From assembly GCF_003957255.1 (NCBI RefSeq), contig NZ_QDIE01000004.1, forward strand, positions 34,036 to 98,035: a stretch of 64,000 nt of DNA, in the 5' to 3' direction. The notes below the pieces were generated by a model. That model saw only the letters and a program-made list of their open reading frames with translations, had not been told where the DNA came from and did no database searches. This document shows, piece after piece, positions 52,967 through 63,677 of the stretch. Each line of letters begins with the position of its first letter. The first letter of the stretch is position 1. This DNA is from Actinotignum sanguinis. GTDB taxonomy: Bacteria; Actinomycetota; Actinomycetes; Actinomycetales; Actinomycetaceae. The position numbers and the translations under genes were made by a program.

Positions 52967-54720
52967 GTCGCCTGTCTTCCCTCGAGCGGGTACGCCAGGC
53001 GCTAGGCAACCTGAGATTCCCGCTGCCCACCCCGGGTGCGGTAGACGGGCGCGATGCCCGCACCGACAGCCTCCACCAGCTTGATGACTACGTGCTCCCG
53101 CGCCTGCGCTCCCTGGACGCGCCGCTGGTGGCCGTGGTGGGCGGGTCTACGGGTTCGGGTAAATCTGCCCTGGTGAACGCCCTCGTGGGTGCCTCGGTCA
53201 CGCCGTCTTCCGCACTGCGCCCCACTACCAGGATCCCGGTGCTCGCCCATGCTCCCGGGGAGGAAGCGTGGTTTTCCGGCGACCGTATTTTCCCCGGGCT
53301 GGCGCGCCTGAGCGGCGCCGGTGCAGGTCAGGCGCACGAACGTTCCGATGCCGGCGCCGGCGCAGCGGAGGCGAGCGGCGAAATCCGCTTGGTGGAATCA
53401 CCTCGTGTCCCGCGGGGACTGGCCCTCGTGGATTCTCCGGATATTGACTCGGTCGAGGGAGGCAACCGCAGGCTGGCCGGCCAGCTTCTCCAAGGGGCCG
53501 ACGTGTGGGTTTTCGTTACTACTGCCGCGCGCTATTCAGATGCGATTCCCTGGGCTCTTCTTGATGAAGCAGCCGAGCGCAATATCGTCATTGCGGTTGT
53601 TCTCAACAGGGTGCCGGTTGGGGATGCCGCGGCGATTCGGCCCGATCTGATCCGCAGGCTTGAGGAACGCGGCTTGGGAAGCGCTCCGCTCTTTGTCATA
53701 ACCGAGTACCCGGGAGCGCCGGGCATTCCGGAGGCCGACGTGGCTCCGCTGCGCGAATGGCTCGCCGGGCTCTCCCGCGATGAACGTTCGCGCGTCTCGG
53801 TAGCGCGCCAAACTCTGACCGGGGCGCTCGGTAGCCTGGCCGATACCTGCGCCCAGGCTCGCTATTCCTATCTGGAACAGATCGAGGAAGTCGAACGTTT
53901 AGACGCAGCTGTCAGTGCTGCGCTGAAAGATGCACGTGTCAGTATAGAATCCGGCATCGCGGATGGCACCGTGTTGCGCGGGGAAGTGCTGCGCCGCTGG
54001 CATGAGATGCTTGGCAGCGGGCAGTGGGCACGCGCGCTGCAAGCAGGCGTCACGCGGTGGCGTGACCGGCTGAGCTGGCGGCGAACCGCTGGCGGGAATG
54101 CGAGCGAGGACTCCGTGGGGGAGGCCATCGAAGATTCCCTCACCGATATGCTCCTCACCGCGGATGCCAGTCTGGCCGCTTGCCTCACCACCGAATTGGA
54201 GCGCAGCGCAGCCGGTGCGGGAATAGTCCTCGCGGTTGAGTCTCGGAGTGCGGAAGCGGGCTCCCAGCGCGATAGCGCGGCTCGCCGGGACGCTGCCGGA
54301 GCCCTGGTTCACGATTGGCGCCGTGCTCTCACGGATATGCTCGGCGAGCAGGGGCGCGGCAAGCAGTTCACCGCACGCGTTGTTTCGCTCGGTATTAATG
54401 CGGTGGGCGTCGCGCTCATGCTCGTTGTCTTTGCCCACTCCGCCGGCCTCACCGGCGGGGAAGTAGCTATCGCCGGGGGAACGGCCGTGGTGGCGCAGCG
54501 CGTTTTGGAAGCTATTTTCGGCGACGACGCTGTTCGCCGCATGGCCGCTACCGCCACCGAGGATCTCCTCGGGCGCACCGCGGAGTTCTTCGCGGCCACC
54601 GCCGCACCCTACCGAGAGGAAATCGCGCGTTTGGGAATCAGTAAGGGTGCTCTGAGTGAGCTGGATGAAGCGATGCGCAGCGCGGAAGGGAGGCGCGGAT
54701 GGATCTTCCCACTGGATTAA
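52963..54720 (+). CDS. Dynamin/YfjP-like membrane GTPase, first of a pair
   Basis: A 585-residue P-loop protein. Walker A is 'GGSTGSGKS' (residues 60-68), the switch region 'LRPTTRIPVLAH' follows, and the G3 segment is 'LALVDSPDIDSVEGGN'. The usual G4 'NKxD' is replaced by 'VVLNRVPVGD', so guanine specificity may be altered. One or two hydrophobic segments lie near residues 470-510. Such paired GTPases downstream of hisS are common in Micrococcales and Actinomycetales; the function is not established, with membrane remodelling or ribosome binding suggested. GTG 52963 overlaps hisS. It overlaps the second GTPase by 22 bases. Confidence 0.8.
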   Translation: MSRLSSLERVRQALGNLRFPLPTPGAVDGRDARTDSLHQLDDYVLPRLRSLDAPLVAVVGGSTGSGKSALVNALVGASVTPSSALRPTTRIPVLAHAPGEEAWFSGDRIFPGLARLSGAGAGQAHERSDAGAGAAEASGEIRLVESPRVPRGLALVDSPDIDSVEGGNRRLAGQLLQGADVWVFVTTAARYSDAIPWALLDEAAERNIVIAVVLNRVPVGDAAAIRPDLIRRLEERGLGSAPLFVITEYPGAPGIPEADVAPLREWLAGLSRDERSRVSVARQTLTGALGSLADTCAQARYSYLEQIEEVERLDAAVSAALKDARVSIESGIADGTVLRGEVLRRWHEMLGSGQWARALQAGVTRWRDRLSWRRTAGGNASEDSVGEAIEDSLTDMLLTADASLAACLTTELERSAAGAGIVLAVESRSAEAGSQRDSAARRDAAGALVHDWRRALTDMLGEQGRGKQFTARVVSLGINAVGVALMLVVFAHSAGLTGGEVAIAGGTAVVAQRVLEAIFGDDAVRRMAATATEDLLGRTAEFFAATAAPYREEIARLGISKGALSELDEAMRSAEGRRGWIFPLD

Positions 54721-56249
54721 AGAACCTGGAGCAGGCCCTCGACCTGGGCGGCGACTACCTTGATGGGGCAGTGCGCGGCCAGGCCCGTGATGTGCTAGCC
54801 CGGGCGCGCCAGCGCGGCCTGGTAGGAACCGAACGCACCGTGGTGGCTCTGGCAGGAGCCACCGGTTCGGGCAAGTCATCCCTGCTCAATGCCATTGTGG
54901 GGCAGGAGGTGGCCGGGGTGGCCGCCACTCGGCCGGCTACCCGCGCACCCCTGGGGGTCTCGGGGCGCCACGCCTCTGACGTTCTCGATTGGCTCGGGGT
55001 GCGCGAACGTAAAGTGCTGCTGCAGCTAGCTCCCGATACCACCGCCAATCTGGTGCTCGTGGACCTGCCGGATATTGATTCGACGGCGGATACTCACCGC
55101 GCCCAGGCCGAGCGCATTATCGCGCGGGCCGATGTGGTTATCTGGGTGCTCGACCCGCAAAAATACGCCGATGCTGTGGTTCACGAAGATTTCTTGGCAG
55201 CAATGGGTGAATATCATTCTTCTCTCCTCATCGTTATCAATCAGATTGATCGCCTCAGCGCTGCTGATGAAGAAGCTATTGTGGCTGATCTGGGGCGTAT
55301 TCTCGCCGCCGAAGGCGTGAGTGCGGATATCGTGGCGGCCTCTGCACTCACCGGGGTGGGAGTTGAAGAAATTCGCGGAGCGCTCGTGGAAATCGCCGCG
55401 GGGAAGAGAGCCGCGGCGGAAAAACTCGCCGCGGATGTGCGGACCGTGGGCGCGGCGCTCACGGAGAACCTCGTTGACCAAGGCGGATATCCGCGTGACC
55501 TCACCGATATTGCCGGGGTGGATGACCTTGTTACCGGGCTGGCTCGGGCCGGCGGCCTGAGTTCGGCAGCCCGGGGTGCCGCGGACAACTACCGCAGGGC
55601 CGCCCGGCGCGCGACTGCCTGGCCGCTGCTGCGCGGATGGGGGAGGGGTGTTATGTCCGATGCGGGAGCTCGTTCATATTTGCCAGATAGCTCTGACGCA
55701 GTGGCTAGTTCCGGAACCGTAGAAAAAACTCGGGTGGCGCTGGGCGAATTCATCGCGCAGGCCGCCCGATTCCTCCCGCGTTCCTGGCGCGGGGCGGTGC
55801 GCGATGAAACTTCCCGGCAAGCCGCGCGGCTTGCCGATAGCGTCGCGCGGATTATCGCGTGGGAAAGCCAGGCTTGGCACCGGCCGCGCTGGTGGGGCGT
55901 CGCAGCTACCCTCCAGTGGCTGGCTTTTGCCGCTCTGGTGCTGGGCGCACTGGGAATTGGTGCTGGGATCATCACCGAAGCCGGGGGAGTAGCCCTCCCG
56001 CTGGGGCTGCGCCGGGCCAGCCTGATGTGCGTGGTGGCCGGCGCCGTATGCGGCGTCGTCGTAAGTATGAGCGCGCGGGCTGCACGCACGCACGGAGCGC
56101 AACGCGTTCAACGTCAGGTGACCACCCGGGCGCGCGGCGCTATCGATACGGAGGTGCGCGATACCGTACTTGCACCCTTCCGCACGGAAATGGAACGCTA
56201 CCGAGACTTTGCGCGCGCCGTGGCATCATTAATGCGGGTGTCTGCCTGA
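54699..56249 (+). CDS. YfjP-family membrane GTPase, second of a pair
   Basis: A 516-residue GTPase with G1 'GATGSGKSS' (53-61), 'TRPATRAPLGV' as the switch I region, G3 'LVDLPDIDST', G4 'INQIDRLSA' and a C-terminal pair of transmembrane helices near 395-460. The G4 keeps the Asp needed for guanine. It is paralogous to the preceding gene and overlaps it by 22 bases, so the two proteins may act as a heteromeric pair. ATG 54699 is inside the upstream gene and follows GGGAGG within the coding sequence. Confidence 0.83.
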   Translation: MDLPTGLKNLEQALDLGGDYLDGAVRGQARDVLARARQRGLVGTERTVVALAGATGSGKSSLLNAIVGQEVAGVAATRPATRAPLGVSGRHASDVLDWLGVRERKVLLQLAPDTTANLVLVDLPDIDSTADTHRAQAERIIARADVVIWVLDPQKYADAVVHEDFLAAMGEYHSSLLIVINQIDRLSAADEEAIVADLGRILAAEGVSADIVAASALTGVGVEEIRGALVEIAAGKRAAAEKLAADVRTVGAALTENLVDQGGYPRDLTDIAGVDDLVTGLARAGGLSSAARGAADNYRRAARRATAWPLLRGWGRGVMSDAGARSYLPDSSDAVASSGTVEKTRVALGEFIAQAARFLPRSWRGAVRDETSRQAARLADSVARIIAWESQAWHRPRWWGVAATLQWLAFAALVLGALGIGAGIITEAGGVALPLGLRRASLMCVVAGAVCGVVVSMSARAARTHGAQRVQRQVTTRARGAIDTEVRDTVLAPFRTEMERYRDFARAVASLMRVSA

Positions 56250-56273
56250 CTCGGGCCGGCACCCGCCGCGTGT

Positions 56274-56312
56274 AATGCAAAAAATTGCATCAGCGCGTAT
56301 GATTATAATGCA
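56274..56312 (+). promoter_or_regulatory. Two ARG-box-like operators overlapping a -10 element upstream of argR
   Basis: A palindromic box AATGCAAAAAATTGCATC (56274-56291) and a second, weaker half-site TATGATTATAATGCA (56298-56312) match the ARG-box pattern (TGNATWWWWATNCA-like) and are spaced like tandem boxes bound by ArgR hexamers. A -10 hexamer, TATAAT (56304-56309), lies within the second box, so bound repressor would block transcription of argR-argG. No clear -35 is visible. Confidence 0.7.
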
Positions 56313-56362
56313 AGGGAGCGCGGGCCGTCGGTTCGTGTTCCCGGTGATGCGAAAGGATCATT

Positions 56363-56836
56363 GTGACCGCCGGAATTCCTTCGAGTCGCACCGCCCGCCA
56401 AGGGCTTATCGCCTCGATTCTGGAAGCTCATCTCATCGGTTCCCAAAATGAATTACGGGAGTATCTCATACGTGCCGGGGTGGATGTCACCCAGGCCACG
56501 CTCTCCCGTGATTTAGACGATTTGGGGGCCGTGAAGATCCGGGTGGACGGATCGATGGCATATCGCATCGCTGACCAGACGATGGATACCGGGGAGCGCC
56601 TGGCGCGGTGGGCTCGTGAAATACTGCTCAGCGCCGAATGCGCCCTCAACCAGATCGTGCTGCGCACCCCGCCCGGGGCCGCGCAGCTACTCGCCGCCGG
56701 GATCGATCGGGCGCGCTTGGACGGCGTGCTCGGGTGCGTTGCCGGAGACGACACCGTGCTGGTCATTGCCCGCAGTGAAGAACGCGCGGTAGAGATCAGG
56801 CAACACCTCCTCTCAATGGGGGAGAAAAAGGAGTAA
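56363..56836 (+). CDS. argR: Arginine repressor ArgR
   Basis: A 157-residue regulator. The N-terminal winged helix is '[24 protein letters not shown]' to '[18 protein letters not shown]', and the C-terminal oligomerisation/arginine domain shows '[18 protein letters not shown]' and '[16 protein letters not shown]', the latter containing the Asp pair that binds arginine. It represses arginine biosynthesis genes and probably itself, given the ARG boxes upstream. GTG 56363. It ends three bases before argG, so they form an operon. Confidence 0.92.
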   Translation: MTAGIPSSRTARQGLIASILEAHLIGSQNELREYLIRAGVDVTQATLSRDLDDLGAVKIRVDGSMAYRIADQTMDTGERLARWAREILLSAECALNQIVLRTPPGAAQLLAAGIDRARLDGVLGCVAGDDTVLVIARSEERAVEIRQHLLSMGEKKE

Positions 56837-56838
56837 TA

Positions 56839-58074
56839 ATGGCGAAGGAGCGGGTAGTTCTCGCCTATTCGGGCGGACTGGACACCTCGGTGGCGATCGG
56901 CTGGATCGGGGAGCGAACCGGAGCTGAAGTGATCACCGTTGCCGTGGACGTAGGCCAGGGCGGTGAGGATCTGGAGACCATTCGCCAGCGCGCCCTCGAT
57001 TGCGGGGCCGTGGAGGCCTATATCGCCGATGCCCGCGATGAATTCGCCAGTGAATACTGCATGCCGGCCCTCAAAGCCGGAGCGCTCTACATGGACGCCT
57101 ACCCGCTTATTTCCGCTATTTCCCGCCCGGTTATCGTCAAGCACCTGGTGGCTGCGGCTCGGCAATTCGGGGCGAACACGGTGGCGCACGGATGTACCGG
57201 AAAAGGTAATGACCAGGTTCGTTTCGAAAACGGTATTACCCAATTGGGGCCGGATCTGGCGTGCCTCTCCCCGGTGCGAGATCTCGCGCTCACCCGCGAA
57301 TTCGCTATTGATTACGCCAATAAGCATAATTTGCCCATTGAAACGACTCACCATAATCCCTTCTCCATTGACCAGAATGTGTGGGGGCGTGCCATTGAAA
57401 CCGGGTATCTCGAAGATCTGTGGAATGCACCCACGAAGGATGTGTATACCTACACGGATGATCCGACCTACCCGCCGTTGCCCGATGAAGTGATCATCAC
57501 CTTTGAGGGTGGTATTCCGGTCAAGATCGACGGCGAAGCCGTCACTCCGTTGCAAGCTATTGAACAACTCAATACGCGAGCTGGAAAGCAGGGGATTGGC
57601 CGGATCGACGTAGTGGAAGACCGCTATGTTGGCATTAAGTCCCGCGAGATTTACGAGGCACCGGGTGCCATGGCGCTGCTCACCGCGCATAAGGAACTCG
57701 AGAACGTGACGATGGATCGCGAGCAGGCGCGCTTCAAGCGCACCGTCGCGGACCGCTGGGCGGATATCGTATACGAAGGCCAGTGGTTCTCCCCGCTCAA
57801 GCGCTCCCTTGACGCCTATATCGAAGATACCCAGCGCTATGTCTCCGGTGATATTCGTATGGTTATGCATGGTGGGCGCGCTACCGTGACCGGGCGGCGC
57901 TCGGAGGCATCGCTTTACGATTTCAACTTGGCTACCTACGATGCCGGTGATTCCTTCGACCAGTCGCACGCGAAGGGCTTCATCGAATTGACCGGGCTGC
58001 CCGCGAAACTTGCCGCCGCCCGCGATGTTACCTTCGGGCGCGGGGTGGCTATCCCGCCCGCGCGACTGAACTAG
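56839..58074 (+). CDS. argG: Argininosuccinate synthase
   Basis: A 411-residue ATP-dependent enzyme that joins citrulline and aspartate in arginine synthesis. The ATP pyrophosphatase P-loop is '[15 protein letters not shown]' (8-22), with '[13 protein letters not shown]' and '[20 protein letters not shown]' as further family signatures. ATG 56839 follows AAAAAGGAG. It is transcribed with argR and ended by a strong terminator at 58104-58140. The next step's enzyme, ArgH, is encoded 2.8 kb away. Confidence 0.94.
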   Translation: MAKERVVLAYSGGLDTSVAIGWIGERTGAEVITVAVDVGQGGEDLETIRQRALDCGAVEAYIADARDEFASEYCMPALKAGALYMDAYPLISAISRPVIVKHLVAAARQFGANTVAHGCTGKGNDQVRFENGITQLGPDLACLSPVRDLALTREFAIDYANKHNLPIETTHHNPFSIDQNVWGRAIETGYLEDLWNAPTKDVYTYTDDPTYPPLPDEVIITFEGGIPVKIDGEAVTPLQAIEQLNTRAGKQGIGRIDVVEDRYVGIKSREIYEAPGAMALLTAHKELENVTMDREQARFKRTVADRWADIVYEGQWFSPLKRSLDAYIEDTQRYVSGDIRMVMHGGRATVTGRRSEASLYDFNLATYDAGDSFDQSHAKGFIELTGLPAKLAAARDVTFGRGVAIPPARLN

Positions 58075-58103
58075 CGCGGTGCGCCCGCGCGGCTGTATCT
58101 AGA

Positions 58104-58140
58104 ACGGGGCCGAGGTCGTCACGACCTCGGCCCCGTTTTT
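58104..58140 (+). terminator. Strong Rho-independent terminator after argG
   Basis: A 15-base perfect stem, ACGGGGCCGAGGTCG (58104-58118) and CGACCTCGGCCCCGT (58122-58136), with a three-base loop, is followed by TTTTT. It is 29 bases after the argG stop. On the minus strand there is no T-run, so the MFS gene ending at 58162 may read into the same stem. Confidence 0.9.
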
Positions 58141-58161
58141 ACTTCGGTGCTTGATGATGCG

Positions 58162-59709
58162 TTACTTCGCTTCGCGGGCGCGCAGCATCGCGGGCGAAGC
58201 GGGCCGGCGCATGAAAATAATCGAGACAGTGAGAGCAAGTGCCACGATAAAGCAGATCGTCCCCATGGAAGCCGCGTAACCGGTGAACCAGGCACCGGCC
58301 CCGCGCGGGGTTCCCTCGTTGACGAAGGCGAAGAGAATCGCGGTCACCATCGCATTGCCGATAGCGGTGGTAATGCGCTGACTGGTTTGCTGCACCCCGC
58401 CCGCGGTACCGCCGTGGGCGGGCGGAACGTCAATCATTGCCTGGGTCTGATTGGCCGAACCAATGACGCCAATACCGAAGCCGAAAACGCAGATGGGGAG
58501 GGAAAGCCACCACGGACTCCACCCCGAATAGGCAATTCCGGCGGCCAGCGGAATACTCGAAGCGAGCGATACCAGCGCGAGCGCGAAAGCGCCCGCCTGG
58601 ATATGCCGACCCCACGCCACCGCGTAGCGCCCTGCCCACACCGAGGCGTAGGCCGAGGCAATCGCGTTGGGCAAGCCGAGGAGCCCGGCCTGCAAAGCAT
58701 TGAATCCCATGCCCTGCTGGAGATACATCGCCAGCACCACGAAAACAGATGTTGTTCCCAGGAACTGGATGGCGGTAATGGAGGTGCAGAAACTGAAGGA
58801 TTCGATGCGGAAGAGGCGCAGATTGACCATGGGAATCCGTCCCCGTTTCGCATAAGAATGCTCCCAGAGCACCCAGGCCAGCCCGAGGAGGGCCCCGCCG
58901 CCCAGCAGCACCCAGCGCCAGGCGAAGTGGGACATGAAGGGCAGCATGAGGCAGAGCACCGCGAGAGCCAGCAGGGTCATCCCCACCGGGTCAAGGTCGA
59001 GGCGATGCCCGCGCCGGCGGCCAACCGGTTGGCCCCGACGTTCCATTTCTGCCCGGTAAGCGGCATCGATTTTAGCGGCGTCGTCGCCAATAGCGCGCCG
59101 TTCTTTGAGGAAGGGCAGCAAGAAAATACCCAGCCCCAAACCAAGCAAACCGAGCGGAACGTTGAGAATAAAGGACCACCGCCACCCCACGGGCCCGAAG
59201 ATCTGCACGAGGCTCCCCGAGAGTAGCGGCCCCACGGCGACCGAGGCGGAAATGGCCAGGCCCATATAGGCGAAGGCTTTAGCGCGGGCGTGACCGTCGA
59301 AATACTGCATGATCATGCCGGTGACCTGGGGTGAGAAAATCCCCGACCCGATGCCCTGGAGGGCGCGCGCGATATTGAGGATAAACGCGTCGCTGGCCAC
59401 CCCGCACAGTAGCGAACCGAGCGTAAACACCGCCATCCCGATCATCCACAGCGAGGAGCGTCCGAAGATATCGCCCAGGCGCCCCGCGGGAACCAGGAGC
59501 AGCCCGAAAGCTAGGGAATATCCGGAGAGCACCCACTGAATATCACCGCGCCCGGCATTCAGGCCCGTTTCGATAATGGGAAGCAGATTATTAACCGAGC
59601 TGACCTGGATAAGCGACATGACAAGCGCAACGATGAGCACCACAAGGAGCTTATTGCGGTCATACGTTCGGTCCGAACCCGGAATCGTGAAATAACGCGT
59701 ATTTTCCAT
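58162..59709 (-). CDS. MFS drug/solute exporter, DHA2 (14-helix) family
   Basis: A 515-residue transporter with about 14 hydrophobic helices. Motif A is 'GRLGDIFGRSSLWMIG' between helices 2 and 3, and the motif C-like 'GIGSGIFSPQVTGMIMQYF' lies in the helix 4-5 region. The middle cytoplasmic loop holds a charged stretch ('MERRGQPVGRRRGHRLDLDP'). The likely role is proton-driven export of drugs or other small molecules; the substrate is unknown. The start at 59709 is favoured by GAAGGA upstream; the frame extends to 59967 without support. It is divergent from the nitroreductase gene and inserted between argG and argH. Confidence 0.83.
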   Translation of the reverse strand: MENTRYFTIPGSDRTYDRNKLLVVLIVALVMSLIQVSSVNNLLPIIETGLNAGRGDIQWVLSGYSLAFGLLLVPAGRLGDIFGRSSLWMIGMAVFTLGSLLCGVASDAFILNIARALQGIGSGIFSPQVTGMIMQYFDGHARAKAFAYMGLAISASVAVGPLLSGSLVQIFGPVGWRWSFILNVPLGLLGLGLGIFLLPFLKERRAIGDDAAKIDAAYRAEMERRGQPVGRRRGHRLDLDPVGMTLLALAVLCLMLPFMSHFAWRWVLLGGGALLGLAWVLWEHSYAKRGRIPMVNLRLFRIESFSFCTSITAIQFLGTTSVFVVLAMYLQQGMGFNALQAGLLGLPNAIASAYASVWAGRYAVAWGRHIQAGAFALALVSLASSIPLAAGIAYSGWSPWWLSLPICVFGFGIGVIGSANQTQAMIDVPPAHGGTAGGVQQTSQRITTAIGNAMVTAILFAFVNEGTPRGAGAWFTGYAASMGTICFIVALALTVSIIFMRRPASPAMLRAREAK

Positions 59710-59985
59710 TCCATCCTTCACAACAACGCGCACGCTGGCGGCATAGATATAGCCGTGAGACGAGCGCAACCTAGCTCCGGTAACTCTGCGATGCTGTGGT
59801 GTACAAAGGTGAGCGGCGGGGCCGGCAGGTAGCCGAACACCCGGCCGCATGCACAAAAAGAGCCCGCACTGAGGCGAGCGAGCAGAGACAGCAGTCCCGG
59901 TACGGGTGCCAGCATAGCAGCATTCCCTGGCAATGCCAGCTGTGACGAATCTTGCGCCGTGGCCCAAGCGTGGGAGAATACCCGT

Positions 59986-60801
59986 ATGGATACTTCACAC
60001 AAGACTTCAGAAGATATGCGCCTCGCTGATACTGCCGCGGCTGCCACGCTGCGCACTCAGCTCAACCACCGCACCATTCGTGATTTTGATGGCCGGCCGC
60101 TCGGGGAGGAACTTACCGCCACCCTGGTCAAGGCCGCGCTGCACGCCGCCACCTCGCAGGGCATGCAATACGCAAGCATTATTCGAGTGCAGGATCCAGC
60201 CCGTCGCCAGGCCATCGCAGAAGTCTGCACCCAGGCCTACGTGGCGCAGGCACCTGAACTGTGGATTTTCGTGGCGGATACGCGCCGTGCCTGGCGCGTG
60301 TGCCAGGAGCAGGGTGGTGAGGGTGCCGGGGCCCGCAGCTATGACGCCTTTAACGCCGCGGTTGCGGATTGCATGATCGCGGCGCAGAACACCGTGGTGG
60401 CGGCGGAAAGCCACGGTTTGGGTACCACGTACCTCGGTTCTATTTTGAACGACGCCGAACGCATCTGCCAGGTGCTCGAATTGCCCGAACTCACGTTCCC
60501 GGTTATTGGCCTCATCATGGGTTATCCCGATCCGGAACGCATCCCGGCGCTCAAGCCCCGCATGGATGCCGAGCTGCGCGTTTTCACTGACCGTTACCAG
60601 GAACCGGAATCCGCGGTGGAATCGCTGCGCGAGTACGACGCCGCCATCGCGCCTTGGGTGGATATCCGCTACGGAAAGCCGGTCGGCCCCTTCACCGATT
60701 ACGTGCCTACCCGGCTGAGCGGTTCGGTGGCGCGGCGCGGGCGGTTATTGGCCGCCATCGGCGCGCAGGGATTTGACGTGGCACTTCCCGCGGAAGAATA
60801 G
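59986..60801 (+). CDS. Nitroreductase-family flavin oxidoreductase
   Basis: A 271-residue FMN-dependent oxidoreductase of the NfsA/Frp type. It shows 'HRTIRDFDGRPLGEEL' (residue 30s), 'ATSQGMQYASIIRVQD', 'AAQNTVVAAESHGLGTTYLGSI', and 'PVIGLIMGYPDPERIPALKPR'. NAD(P)H-linked reduction of nitro compounds, quinones or flavins is likely. ATG 59986 is favoured by GGGAG upstream. Its neighbour is a divergent MFS exporter, and the pair may act on the same compound (inference). Confidence 0.83.
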   Translation: MDTSHKTSEDMRLADTAAAATLRTQLNHRTIRDFDGRPLGEELTATLVKAALHAATSQGMQYASIIRVQDPARRQAIAEVCTQAYVAQAPELWIFVADTRRAWRVCQEQGGEGAGARSYDAFNAAVADCMIAAQNTVVAAESHGLGTTYLGSILNDAERICQVLELPELTFPVIGLIMGYPDPERIPALKPRMDAELRVFTDRYQEPESAVESLREYDAAIAPWVDIRYGKPVGPFTDYVPTRLSGSVARRGRLLAAIGAQGFDVALPAEE

Positions 60802-60875
60802 TGGAATACCGGCGAGAGGGCACCCAATTTCCCGCGGGGGAGTAGCGGAACTTCCCGCCCGAAAGTGAGCGTGTT

Positions 60876-62318
<1,443 letters not shown>

Positions 62319-62417
62319 AAAGAGATAGTGGCAGGAATAAACCGGGCGTGATAACGTCCGGACGTGACGTTACGGAAAGGCCCGTGGCGCGCGAAGTACA
62401 ACGGAAGGACACGAGAC

Positions 62418-63677
62418 GTGAAGGACGTTCTTGAGGAACTGGAATGGCGGGGGCTGATCGCCCAGCATACGGATATTGACGCGCTGCGTAGCGCGCTGAA
62501 CTCCGGTCCGGTCACCTTCTATTGCGGTTTTGATCCGACGGCGGCTTCGCTGCACCACGGTCACCTTGTCGCGGTGAAGCTGATGCGGCACCTCCAGCTG
62601 GCCGGACACCATCCACTAGTGCTCGTGGGTGGGGCGACCGGGCTCATCGGGGATCCGCGTCCCTCAACAGAACGCACGCTTAATCCACGTGACACCGTTG
62701 CTCAGTGGGTGGAATCTCTGGCCGGGCAGCTGCGCGGTCTACTGGATTTCGAGGGTGATAACCCGGCTCGGCTCGTCAATAACCTCGATTGGACCGGGCA
62801 GCTTTCCGCGATTGATTTCCTGCGTGACCTGGGTAAACATTTCCGGCTTGGGACGATGCTCTCCAAGGACATTGTGGCGCGGCGCCTGGAATCGGATGAG
62901 GGTATTTCCTACGCCGAGTTTTCCTACCAGGTTCTCCAGGCCAATGATTACCTTGAGCTGTTCACCCGTTACGGTTGCACCTTGGAGGTGGGCGGGAACG
63001 ACCAGTGGGGCAATCTTGTGGGCGGTATGGACCTCATCCGCAAGGTGACGGGCGAATCGGTGCACGTGCTCACGAATCCGTTGATCACCAAGTCGGATGG
63101 CACAAAGTTTGGGAAATCCGAAGGCGGAGCCGTATGGCTCAACCCCGAGATGCTTAGCCCCTACAAGTTCTTCCAGTTCTGGCTCAATACCGCCGACGAA
63201 GACGTGGTGCATATGCTCAAGGTCTTTACTTTCCGGACTCGGGAAGAAATCGAGGAGCTGGCTACCGCGGTGGCGGAGCGTCCCCAGGAACGGCGGGCAC
63301 AACGCGTGCTTGCTCAGGACGTGACGGCCTGGGTGCACGGTGCGGATATTGCCGAACGGGTGGACAATGCTTCGCGCGCGCTCTTCGGTGGCGACGGTTT
63401 GGCAGCTTTGGATGCCGATACCTTGCGCGACGCCGTAGCGGAGCTGCCGCAGGCGACGGCGCCCGTGGGAACTCCGATTCCGGAGCTCTTCGTGGCCACG
63501 GGCCAGGAACGGGGCCTGGGCGCCGCGCGGCGTACCGCGAAATCCGGCGGCCTGAATATCAACAATCGCAAAGTTGGAGAGGCTGACGTGCTCAGCGCCG
63601 ACGATGTTCTTCCCGGGGGCGTCGTGGTGCTGCGCAAGGGTAAGAAAAACCTCGCGGTTATCCGTGTTACGGAGTAA
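62418..63677 (+). CDS. tyrS: Tyrosyl-tRNA synthetase
   Basis: A 419-residue class I synthetase that charges tRNA-Tyr. The HIGH motif is H46-HGH in 'SLHHGH' (residues 46-49), the KMSKS motif is 'KFGKS' at 230-234, and the 'YQVLQANDYLELF' tyrosine pocket and 'GGNDQWGNL' segments are typical. A C-terminal S4-like RNA-binding domain follows ('LNINNRKVGEADVL'). GTG 62418 follows GGAAGGAC; the frame extends to 62364 without conservation. A GC-rich hairpin at 63722-63757 probably ends the transcript. Confidence 0.94.
   Translation: MKDVLEELEWRGLIAQHTDIDALRSALNSGPVTFYCGFDPTAASLHHGHLVAVKLMRHLQLAGHHPLVLVGGATGLIGDPRPSTERTLNPRDTVAQWVESLAGQLRGLLDFEGDNPARLVNNLDWTGQLSAIDFLRDLGKHFRLGTMLSKDIVARRLESDEGISYAEFSYQVLQANDYLELFTRYGCTLEVGGNDQWGNLVGGMDLIRKVTGESVHVLTNPLITKSDGTKFGKSEGGAVWLNPEMLSPYKFFQFWLNTADEDVVHMLKVFTFRTREEIEELATAVAERPQERRAQRVLAQDVTAWVHGADIAERVDNASRALFGGDGLAALDADTLRDAVAELPQATAPVGTPIPELFVATGQERGLGAARRTAKSGGLNINNRKVGEADVLSADDVLPGGVVVLRKGKKNLAVIRVTE

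Noticed and set aside
56428..57969. Long open frame antisense to argR and argG (513 codons)
   Set aside because: It lies wholly opposite two well-supported genes and has no domain or ribosome-binding site; GC-rich codon phasing produces such frames. The same applies to 58147-59226, 30178-31239, 27789-29024 and 6697-7596.
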